35,314 nucleotides of DNA, taken from the NCBI GenBank assembly GCA_032718475.1, contig JAUCBJ010005319.1:1-35314 (forward strand). Reading direction: 5' to 3'. The translations under genes were made by a program, and so were the position numbers. Positions 8,974 through 20,929 of the stretch are shown here, piece after piece. Origin of the DNA: Nemertoderma westbladi (lineage: Eukaryota > Xenacoelomorpha > Nemertodermatida > Nemertodermatidae). The notes beneath the pieces are model-generated. The model was not told the DNA's origin, searched no databases, and saw nothing but the letters and a program-made list of their open reading frames with translations. Every line of letters starts with the position of its first letter. Within the stretch, counting starts at the first letter, position 1.

Positions 8974-10634
8974 ACATTTTTATTATTAAACTATTAGCCG
9001 ATATGTTCATTAATAATATTCATTTTTATTATTAAACTATTAGCCGATATGTTCAGTAATAATATTCATTTTTATTATTAAACTATTAGCCGATATGTTC
9101 AGTAATAATATTCATTTTTATTATTAAACTATTAGCCGATATGTTCAGTAATAATATTCATTTTTATTATTAAACTATTAGCCGATATGTTCATTAATAA
9201 TATTCATTTTTATTATTAAACTATTAGCCGATATGTTCAGTAATAATATTCATTTTTATTATTAAACTATTAGCCGATATGTTCATTAATAATATTCATT
9301 TTTATTATTAAACTATTAGCCGATATGTTCAGTAATAATATTCATTTTTATTATTAAACTATTAGCCGATATGTTCATTAATAATATTCATTTTTATTAT
9401 TAAACTATTAGCCGATATGTTCTGTAATAATATTCATTTTTATTATTAAACTATTAGCCGATATGTTCATTAATAATATTCATTTTTATTATTAAACTAT
9501 TAGCCGATATGTTCAGTAATAATATTCATTTTTATTATTAAACTATTAGCCGATATGTTAAATAATATTCATTTTTATTATTAAACTATTAGCCGATATG
9601 TTCATTAATAATATTCATTTTTATTATTAAACTATTAGCCGATATGTTCAGTAATAATATTCATTTTTATTATTAAACTATTAGCCGATATGTTCATTAA
9701 TAATATTCATTTTTATTATTAAACTATTAGCCGATATGTTCAGTAATAATATTCATTTTTATTATTAAACTATTAGCCGATATGTTCATTAATAATATTC
9801 ATTTTTATTATTAAACTATTAGCCGATATGTTCAGTAATAATATTCATTTTTATTATTAAACTATTAGCCGATATGTTCATTAATAATATTCATTTTTAT
9901 TATTAAACTATTAGCCGATATGTTCAGTAATAATATTCATTTTTATTATTAAACTATTAGCCGATATGTTCAGTAATAATATTCATTTTTATTATTAAAC
10001 TATTAGCCGATATGTTCAGTAATAATATTCATTTTTATTATTAAACTATTAGCCGATATGTTCAGTAATAATATTCATTTTTATTATTAAACTATTAGCC
10101 GATATGTTCAGTAATAATATTCATTTTTATTATTAAACTATTAGCCGATATGTTCAGTAATAATATTCATTTTTATTATTAAACTATTAGCCGATATGTT
10201 AAGTAATATTCATTTTTATTATTAAACTATTAGCCGATATGTTCAGTAATAATATTCATTTTTATTATTAAACTATTAGCCGATATGTTTAGTAATAATA
10301 TTCATTTTTATTATTAAACTATTAGCCGATATGTTCAGTAATAATATTCATTTTTATTATTAAACTATTAGCCGATATGTTCAGTAATAATATTCATTTT
10401 TATTATTAAACTATTAGCCGATATGTTCAGTAATAATATTCATTTTTATTATTAAACTATTAGCCGATATGTTCAGTAATAATATTCATTTTTATTATTA
10501 AACTATTAGCCGATTTGTTCAGTAATAATATTCATTTTTATTATTAAACTATTAGCCGATATGTTCAGTAATAATATTCATTTTTATTATTAAACTATAT
10601 ATATATATATATGTTCAGTAATAATATTCATTTT
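8974..10634. repeat. 46-bp AT-rich minisatellite array
   Basis: About 36 copies of a 46-bp unit containing ATTAAACTATTAGCCGATAT and GTTCAKTAATAATATTCA (K is T or G). In about 9180-9930 the K position mostly alternates T/G, giving a 92-bp dimer. From about 9924 on nearly all units carry G. Two units are shortened (GTTAAATAAT near 9556, GTTAAGTAAT near 10199). The array ends in a short (AT)n stretch and a final half unit. Confidence 0.95.
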
Positions 10635-11100
10635 GTAACGGTAATTGTTTTGCTGGTAAACATTAATTATTCAGTTTAACTTAAGTTTGTCGCGTTTCTT
10701 TCTAATTACAATAATTAATGTTTATTTTCTGTCTTTGTGATTGTAAAAATATTTTACCCCCATAAAATAATAGTGTTAGGGATTTAACTTTTAGTTTGTG
10801 CAGTTTTGTTAATTGTCGCTATTTTACAGCGTATTGTCTGTTTGGGTAAATAAATACCATTGTGCTATGCGTTTTTGGTGCTGTTGTTATTGTTTCTATA
10901 TATAATTAATACACATGCTACTTGCCATTATTATACTATATGACGTAGTTATGGTATTGAAACCAGTCTCCTTTATAAAAGTAATAGAAGGGGGGTGGGG
11001 GGGGGGGGGGGGTAGTGCTAATGTCGAAAAACGTGCCGCTAATACAACTATCTCATTGGGTTGTTGCCTAATACTTAATCAGGTATTGGTTACAAATATC
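10635..11100. other. AT-rich spacer with a poly-G tract
   Basis: No coding signal. A run of about 14 Gs lies near 10999-11012, with no recognised function. Confidence 0.4.
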
Positions 11101-11103
11101 GAG

Positions 11104-12390
11104 GCTTGAAAAATATCGCGAGTAAAAATATCGAGATTAAAAATATGGAGATTAAAAATTTCGAGATTAAAAATATGGAGATTAAAAATATCGCGAGTAA
11201 AAATATCGAGAGTAAAAATATCGCGAGTAAAAATATCGAGAGTAAAATTATCGAGAGTAAAAACATCGGGAGTAAAAATATCGAGAGTAAAAACATCGAG
11301 AGTAAAAATATCGATAGTAAAAATATCGCGAGTAAAAATATCGAGAGTAAAATTATCGAGATTAAAAATATGGAGAGTAAAAATATCGCGAGTAAAAATA
11401 TCGAGAGTAAAAATATCGCAAGTAAAAATATCGAGAGTAAAATTATCGAGAGTAAAAACATCGGGAGTAAAAATATCGAGAGTAAAAACATCGAGAGTAA
11501 AAATATCGATAGTAAAAATATCGCGAGTAAAAATATCGAGAGTAAAATTATCGAGATTAAAAATATCGAGAGTAAAAATATCGAGAGTAAAAATATCGAG
11601 AGTAAAATTATCGAGATTAAAAATATGGAGAGTAAAAATATCGCGAGTAAAAATATCGAGAGTAAAAATATCGCAAGTAAAAATATCGAGAGTAAAATTA
11701 TCGAGAGTAAAAACATCGGGAGTAAAAATATCGAGAGTAAAAACATCGAGAGTAAAAATATCGATAGTAAAAATATCGCGAGTAAAAATATCGAGAGTAA
11801 AATTATCGAGATTAAAAATATGGAGAGTAAAAATATCGAGAGTAAAAATATCGAGAGTAAAAACATCGAGAGTCAAAATATCGAGAGTAAAAATATCGAG
11901 AGTAAAAATATCGATAGTAAAAATATCGCGAGTAAAATTATCGAGAGTAAAATTATCGAGAGTAAAAATATCGAGAGTAAAAATATCGAGAGTAAAATTA
12001 TCGAGATTAAAAATATGGAGAGTGAAAATATCGCGAGTAAAAATATCGAGAGTAAAAATATCGCAAGTAAAAATATCGAGAGTAAAATTATCGAGAGTAA
12101 AAACATCGGGAGTAAAAATATCGAGAGTAAAAACATCGAGAGTAAAAATATCGATAGTAAAAATATCGCGAGTAAAAATATCGAGAGTAAAATTATCGAG
12201 ATTAAAAATATGGAGAGTAAAAATATCGAGAGTAAAAATATCGAGAGTAAAAACATCGAGAGTCAAAATATCGAGAGTAAAAATATCGAGAGTAAAAATA
12301 TCGATAGTAAAAATATCGCGAGTAAAATTATCGAGAGTAAAATTATCGAGAGTAAAAATATCGCAAGTAAAAATGTCGAGTTTAAAAGTA
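11104..12390. repeat. 15-bp minisatellite with 195-bp higher-order repeat
   Basis: About 86 units of AGTAAAAATATCGAG and variants (ATCGCG, ATCGGG, ATCGAT, ATGGAG, AAATTATCG). The diagnostic variant ATCGGG occurs near 11266, 11461, 11716 and 12106, at spacings of 195, 255 and 390 bp. That means a 13-unit block of 195 bp has itself been duplicated. The period is a multiple of three, so SKNIE-type frames stay open on both strands; these are not credible proteins. Confidence 0.95.
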
Positions 12391-12609
12391 TTGTGAGCAT
12401 TATTTTTAGAATTATGGCACAATATTGCAGTGCATGCTGTATAACAGTTGAAGTGCAAACCATTGTTTATTTTAGTTTCTACTGTATGGTTCTATAGTTT
12501 CCTTGAATATTCATTGGTAGCGAGTGTTTTTACAAAAAAAATATTTATTTTAATTTCTATTGTAGGCCTACTAGCTAATTTATTCGTTGGAAGCCAGTGT
12601 TTCTCATTT

Positions 12610-13605
12610 CACAGCCATCAGACTTCAATGACTTACAAATTATCTCTCAAGTTATCACAGCCTCTGCAACTGCTAATACCCGGGGGTGATCCCCCCCGCC
12701 AGTCCCAGATTACCATTCTTAGTGAGCTAAAATCCAGTGCCGCTCAGAAGCTTACGAACAAGTGCACCCGACTGGACTCGCAACTGAGTGACGAGCTCAA
12801 ATACCAACATATGTTGACCAGAGAGAAGAGTGCATCAGTCTGGCTAACAGCCCTTCCAATCCAAAAGCTGGGAATATCTCTCCATAAAACTTCATTCCGG
12901 GACAGTCTTAGCTTAAGATATGGGTGGGAGCCAGACCGCGTTCCATCAACCTGCACATGTGGTGCCACCTTCTCGGTAACTCATTCTCTTCACTGCCCAA
13001 CAGGTGGCTTTACAATAGTCAGACATAATGAAATAAGGGATTTTCTAGCCGAGGTTCTCAACTAAGTCGCCTCAGACGTGGAAACGGAGCCGCATTTACA
13101 GCCACTAGACGGGGAACAGTTTAGACTGCGGTCAACCTCAGTCTCACCCGACACGCGACTGGATATTGCAGCTAGTGGAGTTTGGGGAGGGAGGTTCGAA
13201 AGAGTTTATATAGATGTTAAGGTTTTCAATCCTTTGTGCCCTACCAACCCGCATACAACCGAGGCAGCTTATCATAAGCATGAATCTGAGAAGAGGCGAA
13301 AGTATGAAGAAAGGATTAATATGGTGGAACAAGCTGGGTTCTGCCCGTTTGTGGTGGCGGCAACAGGGGGTTACAGCCGTTCAGCTCATGCCTTCTTGAA
13401 CAGAATGGCACTGTTGCTTTCGGCGAAGAGGAATTCCCCTTACCCAGAAACCATAAATTTGTTGCGCACCCGATTAGGTTTCACCCTTTTGCGGTCTGCC
13501 AGCATGTGCATCCGAGGATCTAGGTCCCACAGGACGAGAGTAGCACGATTAGCGGACACGGGAATCCGATCAGCAGTCTCCTCGGCCGGCCTGGAGTCAG
13601 GGTAG
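12610..13605 (+). pseudogene. retroelement C-terminal fragment: zinc-knuckle plus PD-(D/E)XK-like nuclease region
   Basis: One reading frame continues through a TAA at 13063-13065 (context EVLN*VASDVETEP). Motifs in order are a CTCG...H...C metal-binding pattern near 12952-12995; RHNEIRDFLAE; LQPLDGEQ; then RLDI followed by YIDVKVFNP, whose spaced D and D-x-K resemble the PD-(D/E)XK nuclease core. Next come HESEKRRKYEER and, near the end, RSASMCIRGSRS. I recognise this module as frequent at the C-terminus of reverse-transcriptase polyproteins in aquatic invertebrates; the exact clade is not certain. No RT domain precedes it here. The internal stop and missing RT make it a relic. It sits between a direct and an inverted block of the same minisatellite. 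Confidence 0.6.
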
Positions 13606-13854
13606 CTCGTGAGGGTCTCGAGGCTCTGGAGAAGGATTACGAGGAGGTCGGAGTTGACAGTGGCGGAGTCGAAGATGAGGAAGGAGAGGAGGAATACTAG
13701 ATGAAACCTTTACAAACTCTATTCAATCAGCCGTTATTTCTAGAACAAGTAGATTAGTGTTATATCTTAAATCTGTGTTGATATATTAGTATTATTGAAT
13801 TCATTATATTATCAAAAAAAAAAAATGTATTGTTCAAAGTGAATTCAAATCATT

Positions 13855-13944
13855 ATGGCTAATTTTACTCGCGGTATTTTTACTCTCGATATTTTTACTC
13901 TCGATATTTTTACTCCCGATATTTTTACTCCCGATATTTTTCAA
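13855..13944. repeat. inverted block of the 15-bp minisatellite
   Basis: About six units of TATTTTTACTCTCGA, the reverse complement of the array at 11104-12390. The outer end, CGATATTTTTCAATAT, mirrors the start of the big array (TTGAAAAATATCG). Confidence 0.85.
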
Positions 13945-15069
13945 TATACCCTTAATCACATTACTGTAGGCCAACAGCTGCAACCATACACGTTCTCTGG
14001 GGCCTTCGCGAAGCACGAGGCTCATTTATGAGACAAATTCATATTGAACAATGATTCTATCATAAAATAAGTATTAAATAAATTTGACCAAACCGCCAAC
14101 AGATCAAAGAGGGGAAGGTCCTCCCCTTCAACGGTCCTCTTAATCTCCGCACAGAGGGTGTGTAGTCGTGAGATTGATGATAGAAAATGAAATTGACAGA
14201 TAATTTGTGTTTTATAAGTAATACTGTACTGTTCAGTAGTAGGCGACACAATTTGTCAGAAATATTAAAACTTACCTTATGCCGATGTAGCATTGATACT
14301 TAAATATTATTAAATTAATTTACCATCTAAATGCCTCAACAAAATAATTTAGCTAATTCTAAATAATCACCATTAAATACCCGAAGTTAATCATTTTGCG
14401 AAATAAACAATTTTGAATCTCTTCCTAAGATTGAATAAGCAAAACTGTCATTTAGTCTCTGGCTGTCCTATGTGATTCCGGAATTACCTGATTCCGTGTG
14501 GGTGAGGAATAGCTAACAATTCGATAAAAGCTATCGTTCATTACCCAGTATTAATATATACCGGTAATTAGTGAAGTAGAAACTTGAGTATCAAATAATT
14601 ACGAATCTTATTTATTTATCGAGTTTCATGTTCGGCTAATCTGAGTGTCCCAATCCTAGACCAGTCACCCCCTTGGTCTGAAAATTTGCGAGTGACCTTA
14701 TATTTGGCCTGTGTTTGTGGTTATGGTCAAAAAATATGAAAATCGTTAGAGCCTTTTTAAATTTTATCTCTCAGTCACTCACTCGGTGCATCTGAGCGCT
14801 TTACAAACTCGTTCGAACGAGTTTACAAAACTCAGGGAAACAAATCGAATTGGCTAGAGTGGTTTCTATAACAAATACTATTACAAAAAACAAACTTTTG
14901 TTTTCCTGAGTTTTGAAAAGTCGTTCAAACGAGTTTGCAAAAGTTGTGGAAACAAACTTTATTGGGTGTTTGTTGTTATACAAACAATTAATTCGATTTT
15001 GCAAACTCGTTTGAACAACTTTACAAAACTCGGAGAAACAGAAACATATACAAAACTGGTCGCTCAGGG
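13945..15069. other. AT-rich sequence with repeated AAACTCGTT motifs
   Basis: No gene is recognised. Between about 14803 and 15045 a motif related to AAACTCGTTCGAACGAGTTT (a perfect 20-bp palindrome near 14807-14826) recurs several times in variant form. GTCGTTCAAACGAGTTTGC and GCAAACTCGTTTGAAC are examples, together with AAACTCAGGGAAACAAA-like sequence. Confidence 0.4.
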
Positions 15070-18000
15070 CCACCATACTCAATCACTCACTCATTGCCAC
15101 CATACTCAGTCACTCACTCAGGGCCACCATACTCAGTCACTCACTCAGGGCCACCATACTCAGTCACTCACTCAGGGCCACCATACTCAGTCACTCACTC
15201 ATTGCCAGGGCTACCATACTCAGTCACTCACTCATTTTCAGGCCCACCATACTCAGTCACTCACTCATTGCCACCATACTCAGTCAATCACTCATTGCCA
15301 GGGCCACCATACGCAGTCAATCACTCATTGCCACCATACTCAGTCACTCACTCATTGCCAGGCCCACCATACGCAGTCAATCACTCATTGCCACCATACT
15401 CAGTCACTCACTCATTGCCAGGGCTACCATACTCAGTCACTCACTCATTTTCAGGCCCACCATTCTCAGTCACTCACTCATTGCCACCATACTCAGTCAA
15501 TCACTCATTGCCAGGGCCACCATACGCAGTCACTCACTCATTGCCAACATACTCAGTCAATCACTCATTGCCAGGGCCACCATACGCAGTCAATCACTCA
15601 TTGCCAACATACTCAGTCACTCACTCATTGCCAGGGCTACCATACTCAGTCACTCACTCATTTTCAGGCCCACCATACTCAGTCACTCACTCATTGCCAC
15701 CATACTCAGTCAATCACTCATTGCCAGGGCCACCATACGCAGTCAATCACTCATTGCCAACATACTCAGTCACTCACTCATTGCCAGGGCTACCATACTC
15801 AGTCACTCACTCATTTTCAGGCCCACCATACTCAGTCACTCACTCATTGCCACCATACTCAGTCAATGCCAGGGCCACCATACGCAGTCAATCACTCATT
15901 GCCAACATACTCAGTCACTCACTCATTGCCACCATACTCAGTCACTCACTGATTGCCAGGCCCACCATACTCAGTCACTCACTCATTGCCACTATTCCCA
16001 GTCACTCACTCAGCTCAGGGCCACCATACTCAGTCACTCACTCATTGCCACTATTCCCAGTCACTCACTCAGCTCAGGACCACCATACTCAGTCACTCAC
16101 TCATTGCCACCATACTCAGTCAATCACTCATTGCCAGGGCCACCATACGCAGTCAATCACTCATTGCCAGGGCTACCATACTCAGTCACTCACTCATTTT
16201 CAGGCCCACCATACTCAGTCACTCACTCATTGCCACCATACTCAGTCAATCACTCATTGCCAGGCCCACCATACGCAGTCAATCACTCATTGCCACCATA
16301 CTCAGTCACTCACTCATTGCCAAGGCTACCATACTCAGTCACTCACTCATTTTCAGGCCCACCATACTCAGTCACTCACTCATTGCCACCATACTCAGTC
16401 AATCAGTCATTGCCAGGGCCACCATACGCAGTCAATCACTCATTGCCAACATACTCAGTCACTCACTCATTGCCAGGGCTACCATACTCAGTCACTCACT
16501 CATTGCCACCATACTCAGTCACTCACTCATTGCCAGGGCTACCATACTCAGTCACTCACTCATTTTCAGGCCCACCATACTCAGTCACTCACTCATTGCC
16601 ACCATACTCAGTCAATCACTCATTGCCAAGGCCACCATACGCAGTCAATCACTCATTGCCAACATACTCAGTCACTCACTCATTGCCAGGGCTACCATAC
16701 TCAGTCACTCACTCATTTTCAGGCCCACCATACTCAGTCACTCACTCATTGCCACCATACTCAGTCAATCACTGATTGCCAGGCCCACCATACTCAGTCA
16801 CTCACTCATTGCCACTATTCCCAGTCACTCACTCAGCTCAGGGCCACCATACTCAGTCACTCACTCATTGCCACTATTCCCAGTCACTCACTCAGCTCAG
16901 GGCCACCATACTCAGTCACTCACTCATTTTCAGGCCCACCATACTCAGTCACTCACTCATTGCCACCATACTCACTCAATCACTCATTGCCAGGGCCACC
17001 ATACGCAGTCAATCACTCATTGCCAGGGCTACCATACTCAGTGACTCACTCATTGCTACCATACTCAGTCACTCACTCATTTTCAGGCCCACCATACTCA
17101 GTCACTCACTCATTGCCACCATACTCACTCAATCACTCATTGCCAGGGCCACCATACGCAGTCAATCACTCATTGCCAGGGCTACCATACTCAGTCACTC
17201 ACTCATTTTCAGGCCCACCATACTCAGTCACTCACTCATTGCCACCATACTCAGTCAATCACTCATTGCCAGGGCCACCATACGCAGTCAATCACTCATT
17301 GCCACCATACTCAGTCACTCACTCATTGCCAGGGCTACCATACTCAGTCACTCACTCATTTTCAGGCCCACCATACTCAGTCACTCACTCATTGCCACCA
17401 TACTCAGTCAATCACTCATTGCCAGGGCCACCATACGCAGTCAATCACTCATTGCCAACATACTCAGTCACTCACTCATTGCCAGGGCTACCATACTCAG
17501 TCACTCACTCATTTTCAGGCCCACCATACTCAGTCACTCACTCATTGCCACCATACTCAGTCAATGACAGGGCCACCATACGCAGTCAATCACTCATTGC
17601 CAACATACTCAGTCACTCACTCATTGCCACCATACTCAGTCAATCACTCATTGCCAGGGCCACCATACGCAGTCAATCACTCATTGCCAGGGCTACCATA
17701 CTCAGTCACTCACTCATTTTCAGGCCCACCATACTCAGTCACTCACTCATTGCCACCATACTCAGTCAATCACTCATTGCCAGGGCCACCATACGCAGTC
17801 AATCACTCATTGCCACCATACTCAGTCACTCACTGATTGCCAGGCCCACCATACTCAGTCACTCACTCATTTTCAGGCCCACCATACTCAGTCACTCACT
17901 CATTGCCAGGGCCACCATACTCAGTCACTCACTCATTGCCACCATACTCAGTCAATCGCTCATTGCCAGGGCCACCATACGCAGTCAATCACTCATTTCC

Positions 18001-19366
18001 ACCATACTCAGTCACTCACTGATTGCCAGGCCCACCATACTCAGTCACTCACTCATTTTCAGGCCCACCATACTCAGTCACTCACTCATTGCCAGGGCCA
18101 CCATACTCAGTCACTCACTCATTGCCACCATACTCAGTCAATCACTCATTGCCAGGGCCACCATACGCAGTCAATCACTAATTTCCACCATACTCAGTCA
18201 CTCACTCATTGCCACTATTCCCAGTCACTCACTCAGGGCCACCATACTCAGTCACTCACTCAGGGCCACCATACTCAGTCAATCACTCATTGCCAGGGCC
18301 ATCATACTCAGTGACTCACTCATTGCCACCATACTCAGTCAATCACTCATTTCCACCATACTCAGTCAATCACTCATTGCCAGGGCCATCATACTCAGTG
18401 ACTCACTCATTGCCACCATACTCAGTCAATCACTCATTTCCACCATACTCAGTCACTCACTCATTTTCAGGCCCACCATACTCAGGCACTCACTCATTTT
18501 CAGGCCCACCATACTCAGTCACTCACTCATTGCCACCATACTCAGTCAATCACTCATTGCCAGGGCCACCATACGCAGTCAATCACTCATTGCCACCATA
18601 CTCAGTCACTCACTGATTGCCAGGCCCACCATACTCAGTCACTCACTCATTGCCACTATACTCAGTCACCCACTCAGGGCCACCGTACTCAGTCACTCAC
18701 TCAGGGCCACCATACTCAGTCACTCACTCATTGCCAGGGCCATCATACTCAGTGACTCACTCATTGCCACCATTCTCAGTCACTCACTCAGCTCATGGCC
18801 ACCATACTCAGTCACTCACTCATTGCCAGGGCCATCATACTCAGTGACTCACTCATTGCCACCATTCTCAGTCACTCACTCAGCTCAGGGCCACCATACT
18901 CAGTCACTCACTCATTGCCAGGGCCATCATACTCAGTGACTCACTCATTGCCACCATACTCAGACAATCACTCATTTCCACCATACTCAGTCACTCACTC
19001 ATTGCCACTATACTCAGTCACCCACTCAGGGCCACCGTACTCAGTCACTCAGCTCAGGGCCACCATACTCAGTCACTCACTCATTGCCAGGGCCATCATA
19101 CTCAGTGACTCACTCATTGCCACCATTCTCAGTCACTCACTCAGCTCAGGGCCACCATACTCAGTCACTCACTCATTGCCAGGGCCATCATACTCAGTGA
19201 CTCACTCATTGCCACCATACTCAGACAATCACTCATTTCTACCATACTCAGTCACTCACTCATTGCCACTATACTCAGTCACCCACTCAGGGCCACCATA
19301 CTCAGTCACTCACTCAGGGCCACCATACTCAGTCACTCACTCATTGCCAGGGCCACCATACTCAGT
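15070..19366. repeat. 4.3-kb 27/33-bp minisatellite array
   Basis: Units share CCATACTCAGTCACTCACTC. The 27-bp class carries TTGCCACCATACTCAGTC or GGGCCACCATACTC. The 33-bp class carries an extra six bases (TTGCCAGGGC or TTTTCAGGCC heads). Recurrent variants (ACGCAGTCAATC, ACATACTC, CTATTCCCAGTC) occur in fixed successions, showing nested block duplication. I estimate about 150 copies. All common unit lengths are multiples of three, so several frames stay open for over 1 kb; I do not treat them as genes. Confidence 0.95.
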
Positions 19367-19645
19367 CCGTGGTCACTCCGCCGCCCGGTACCCCATCTGT
19401 GGTGACTCCGCCGCCCGTCAGCCCATCTGTGGTGACTCCGCCGCCCGTCACCCCATCTGTGGTGACTCCACCGCCAGATACCCCGCCCATGGCGACTCCA
19501 CCACCCGGTACCCCATCCGTGGCGACACCACCGCCCGGTACCCTGTCTGTGGCGACTCCGCCGCCCGGTATCCCGTCCATGGCAACTCCGTCACCTGGTA
19601 CCCCATCCGTGGTGACTCCACCACCCGGTACCCCATCCATGGCGA
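19367..19645. repeat. GC-rich 30-bp minisatellite, block 1
   Basis: Units of 30 bp containing GTGGTGACTCCGCCGCCC and GGTACCCCATC, most with a GGTACC palindrome. It begins abruptly inside a unit of the CCATACTCAGTC array and ends abruptly back into that array. Confidence 0.9.
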
Positions 19646-19908
19646 TACTCAGTCACCCACTCAGGGCCACTGTACTCAGTCACTCACTCAGGGCCACCAT
19701 ACTCAGTCACTCACTCATTGCCACTATTCCCAGTCACTCTCTCAGGCCCACCATACTCAGTCAATCACTCATTTTCAGGCCCACCATACTCAGTCACTCA
19801 CTGATTGCCACCATACTCAGTCACTCACTCCTTGCCACCATACTCAGTCACTCACTCAGGGCCACCATACTCAGTCACTCACTCATTGCCAGGGCCATCA
19901 TACTCAGT
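19646..19908. repeat. island of the 27/33-bp array between two GC-rich blocks
   Basis: About nine units of the CCATACTCAGTCACTCACTC family. The island ends at CATACTCAGTC joined to CGTGGTCACTCC, the same junction as at about 19366. Confidence 0.9.
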
Positions 19909-20917
19909 CCGTGGTCACTCCGCCGCCCGGTACCCCATCCGTGGCGACTCTGCCACCCAGTATCCCATCCATGGCGACTCCACCTGTTACCCCATCTGTG
20001 AGGACTTCACCGCCCAGTACCCCATCCGTGGTGACTCCATCACCCGGTACCCCATCCGTGGTGACTCCACCGCCCAGTACCCTGTCTGTGGCGACTCTGC
20101 TTCATTGTACCCCATCCGTGGTGACTCCGCCACCCGGTACCCTGTCTGTGGTGACTCCTCCGCCCGGTACCCCATCTGTGGTGACTCCGCCGCCCGGTAC
20201 CCCGTCCATGGTGACTCCGCCGCCCAGTACCCTGTCTGTGGCGACTCCGCTGCACGGTACCCCATCCGTGGTGACTCCGCTGCACGGTACCCCATCCGTG
20301 GTGACTCCGCCACCTGGTACCCTGCCTGTGGCGACTCCGCTGCACGGTACCCCATCCGTGGTGACTCCGCCACCTGGTACCCTGTCTGTGGCGACTCCGC
20401 TGCACGGTACCCCATCCGTGGCGACTCCGCTGCACAGTACCCCCATCCGTGGCGACTCCACCGACCGTCACCCCATTTGTGGTGACACCACCACCCGTCA
20501 CCCCACCTGTGGTGACTCCGCCGCCCGGTACCCCGTCCATGGTGACTCCGCCGCCCAGTACCCTGTCTGTGGCGACTCCACTGCACGGTACCCCATCCGT
20601 GGTGACTCCGCCACCCGGTACCCTGTCTGTGGCGACTCCTCCACCCGGTACCCCCTCCGTGGCGACTCCGCCACCCAGTACCCCGTCCGTGGCGACTCTG
20701 CTACCCAGTACCCCGTCCGTGGCGACTCCACCGCCCGGTACCCTGTCTGTGGCGACTCCGCCGCCCGGTACCCCATCCGTGGTGACTCCACCGCCCTGTA
20801 CCCTGTCTGTGGCGACTCCGCCGCCCGGTACCCCATCCGTGGTGACTCCGCCACCCGGTACCCTGCCTGTGGCGACTCCGCCGCCCGGTACCCCATCCAT
20901 GGCGACTCCACCGTCTC
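19909..20917. repeat. GC-rich 30-bp minisatellite, block 2
   Basis: About 33 further 30-bp units of the GTGACTCCGCC / GGTACCCC type. The plus strand can read TPSVVTPPPG-like decapeptides and the minus strand Gly/Val-rich ones. These follow from the period being a multiple of three and are not convincing as a protein. Confidence 0.9.
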
Positions 20918-20929
20918 CACCGCATGGGA

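Noticed and set aside
11079-12497. SKNIE/LDIFT repeat proteins on either strand
   Set aside because: These are artefacts of the 15-bp array; both strands are open and neither shows splice or start signals.
15094-18939. Plus-strand frame of about 1280 codons in the CCATACTCAGTC array
   Set aside because: Overlapping frames in other phases are equally open. The repeat has unit lengths divisible by three, and there is no true ATG-led start or domain.
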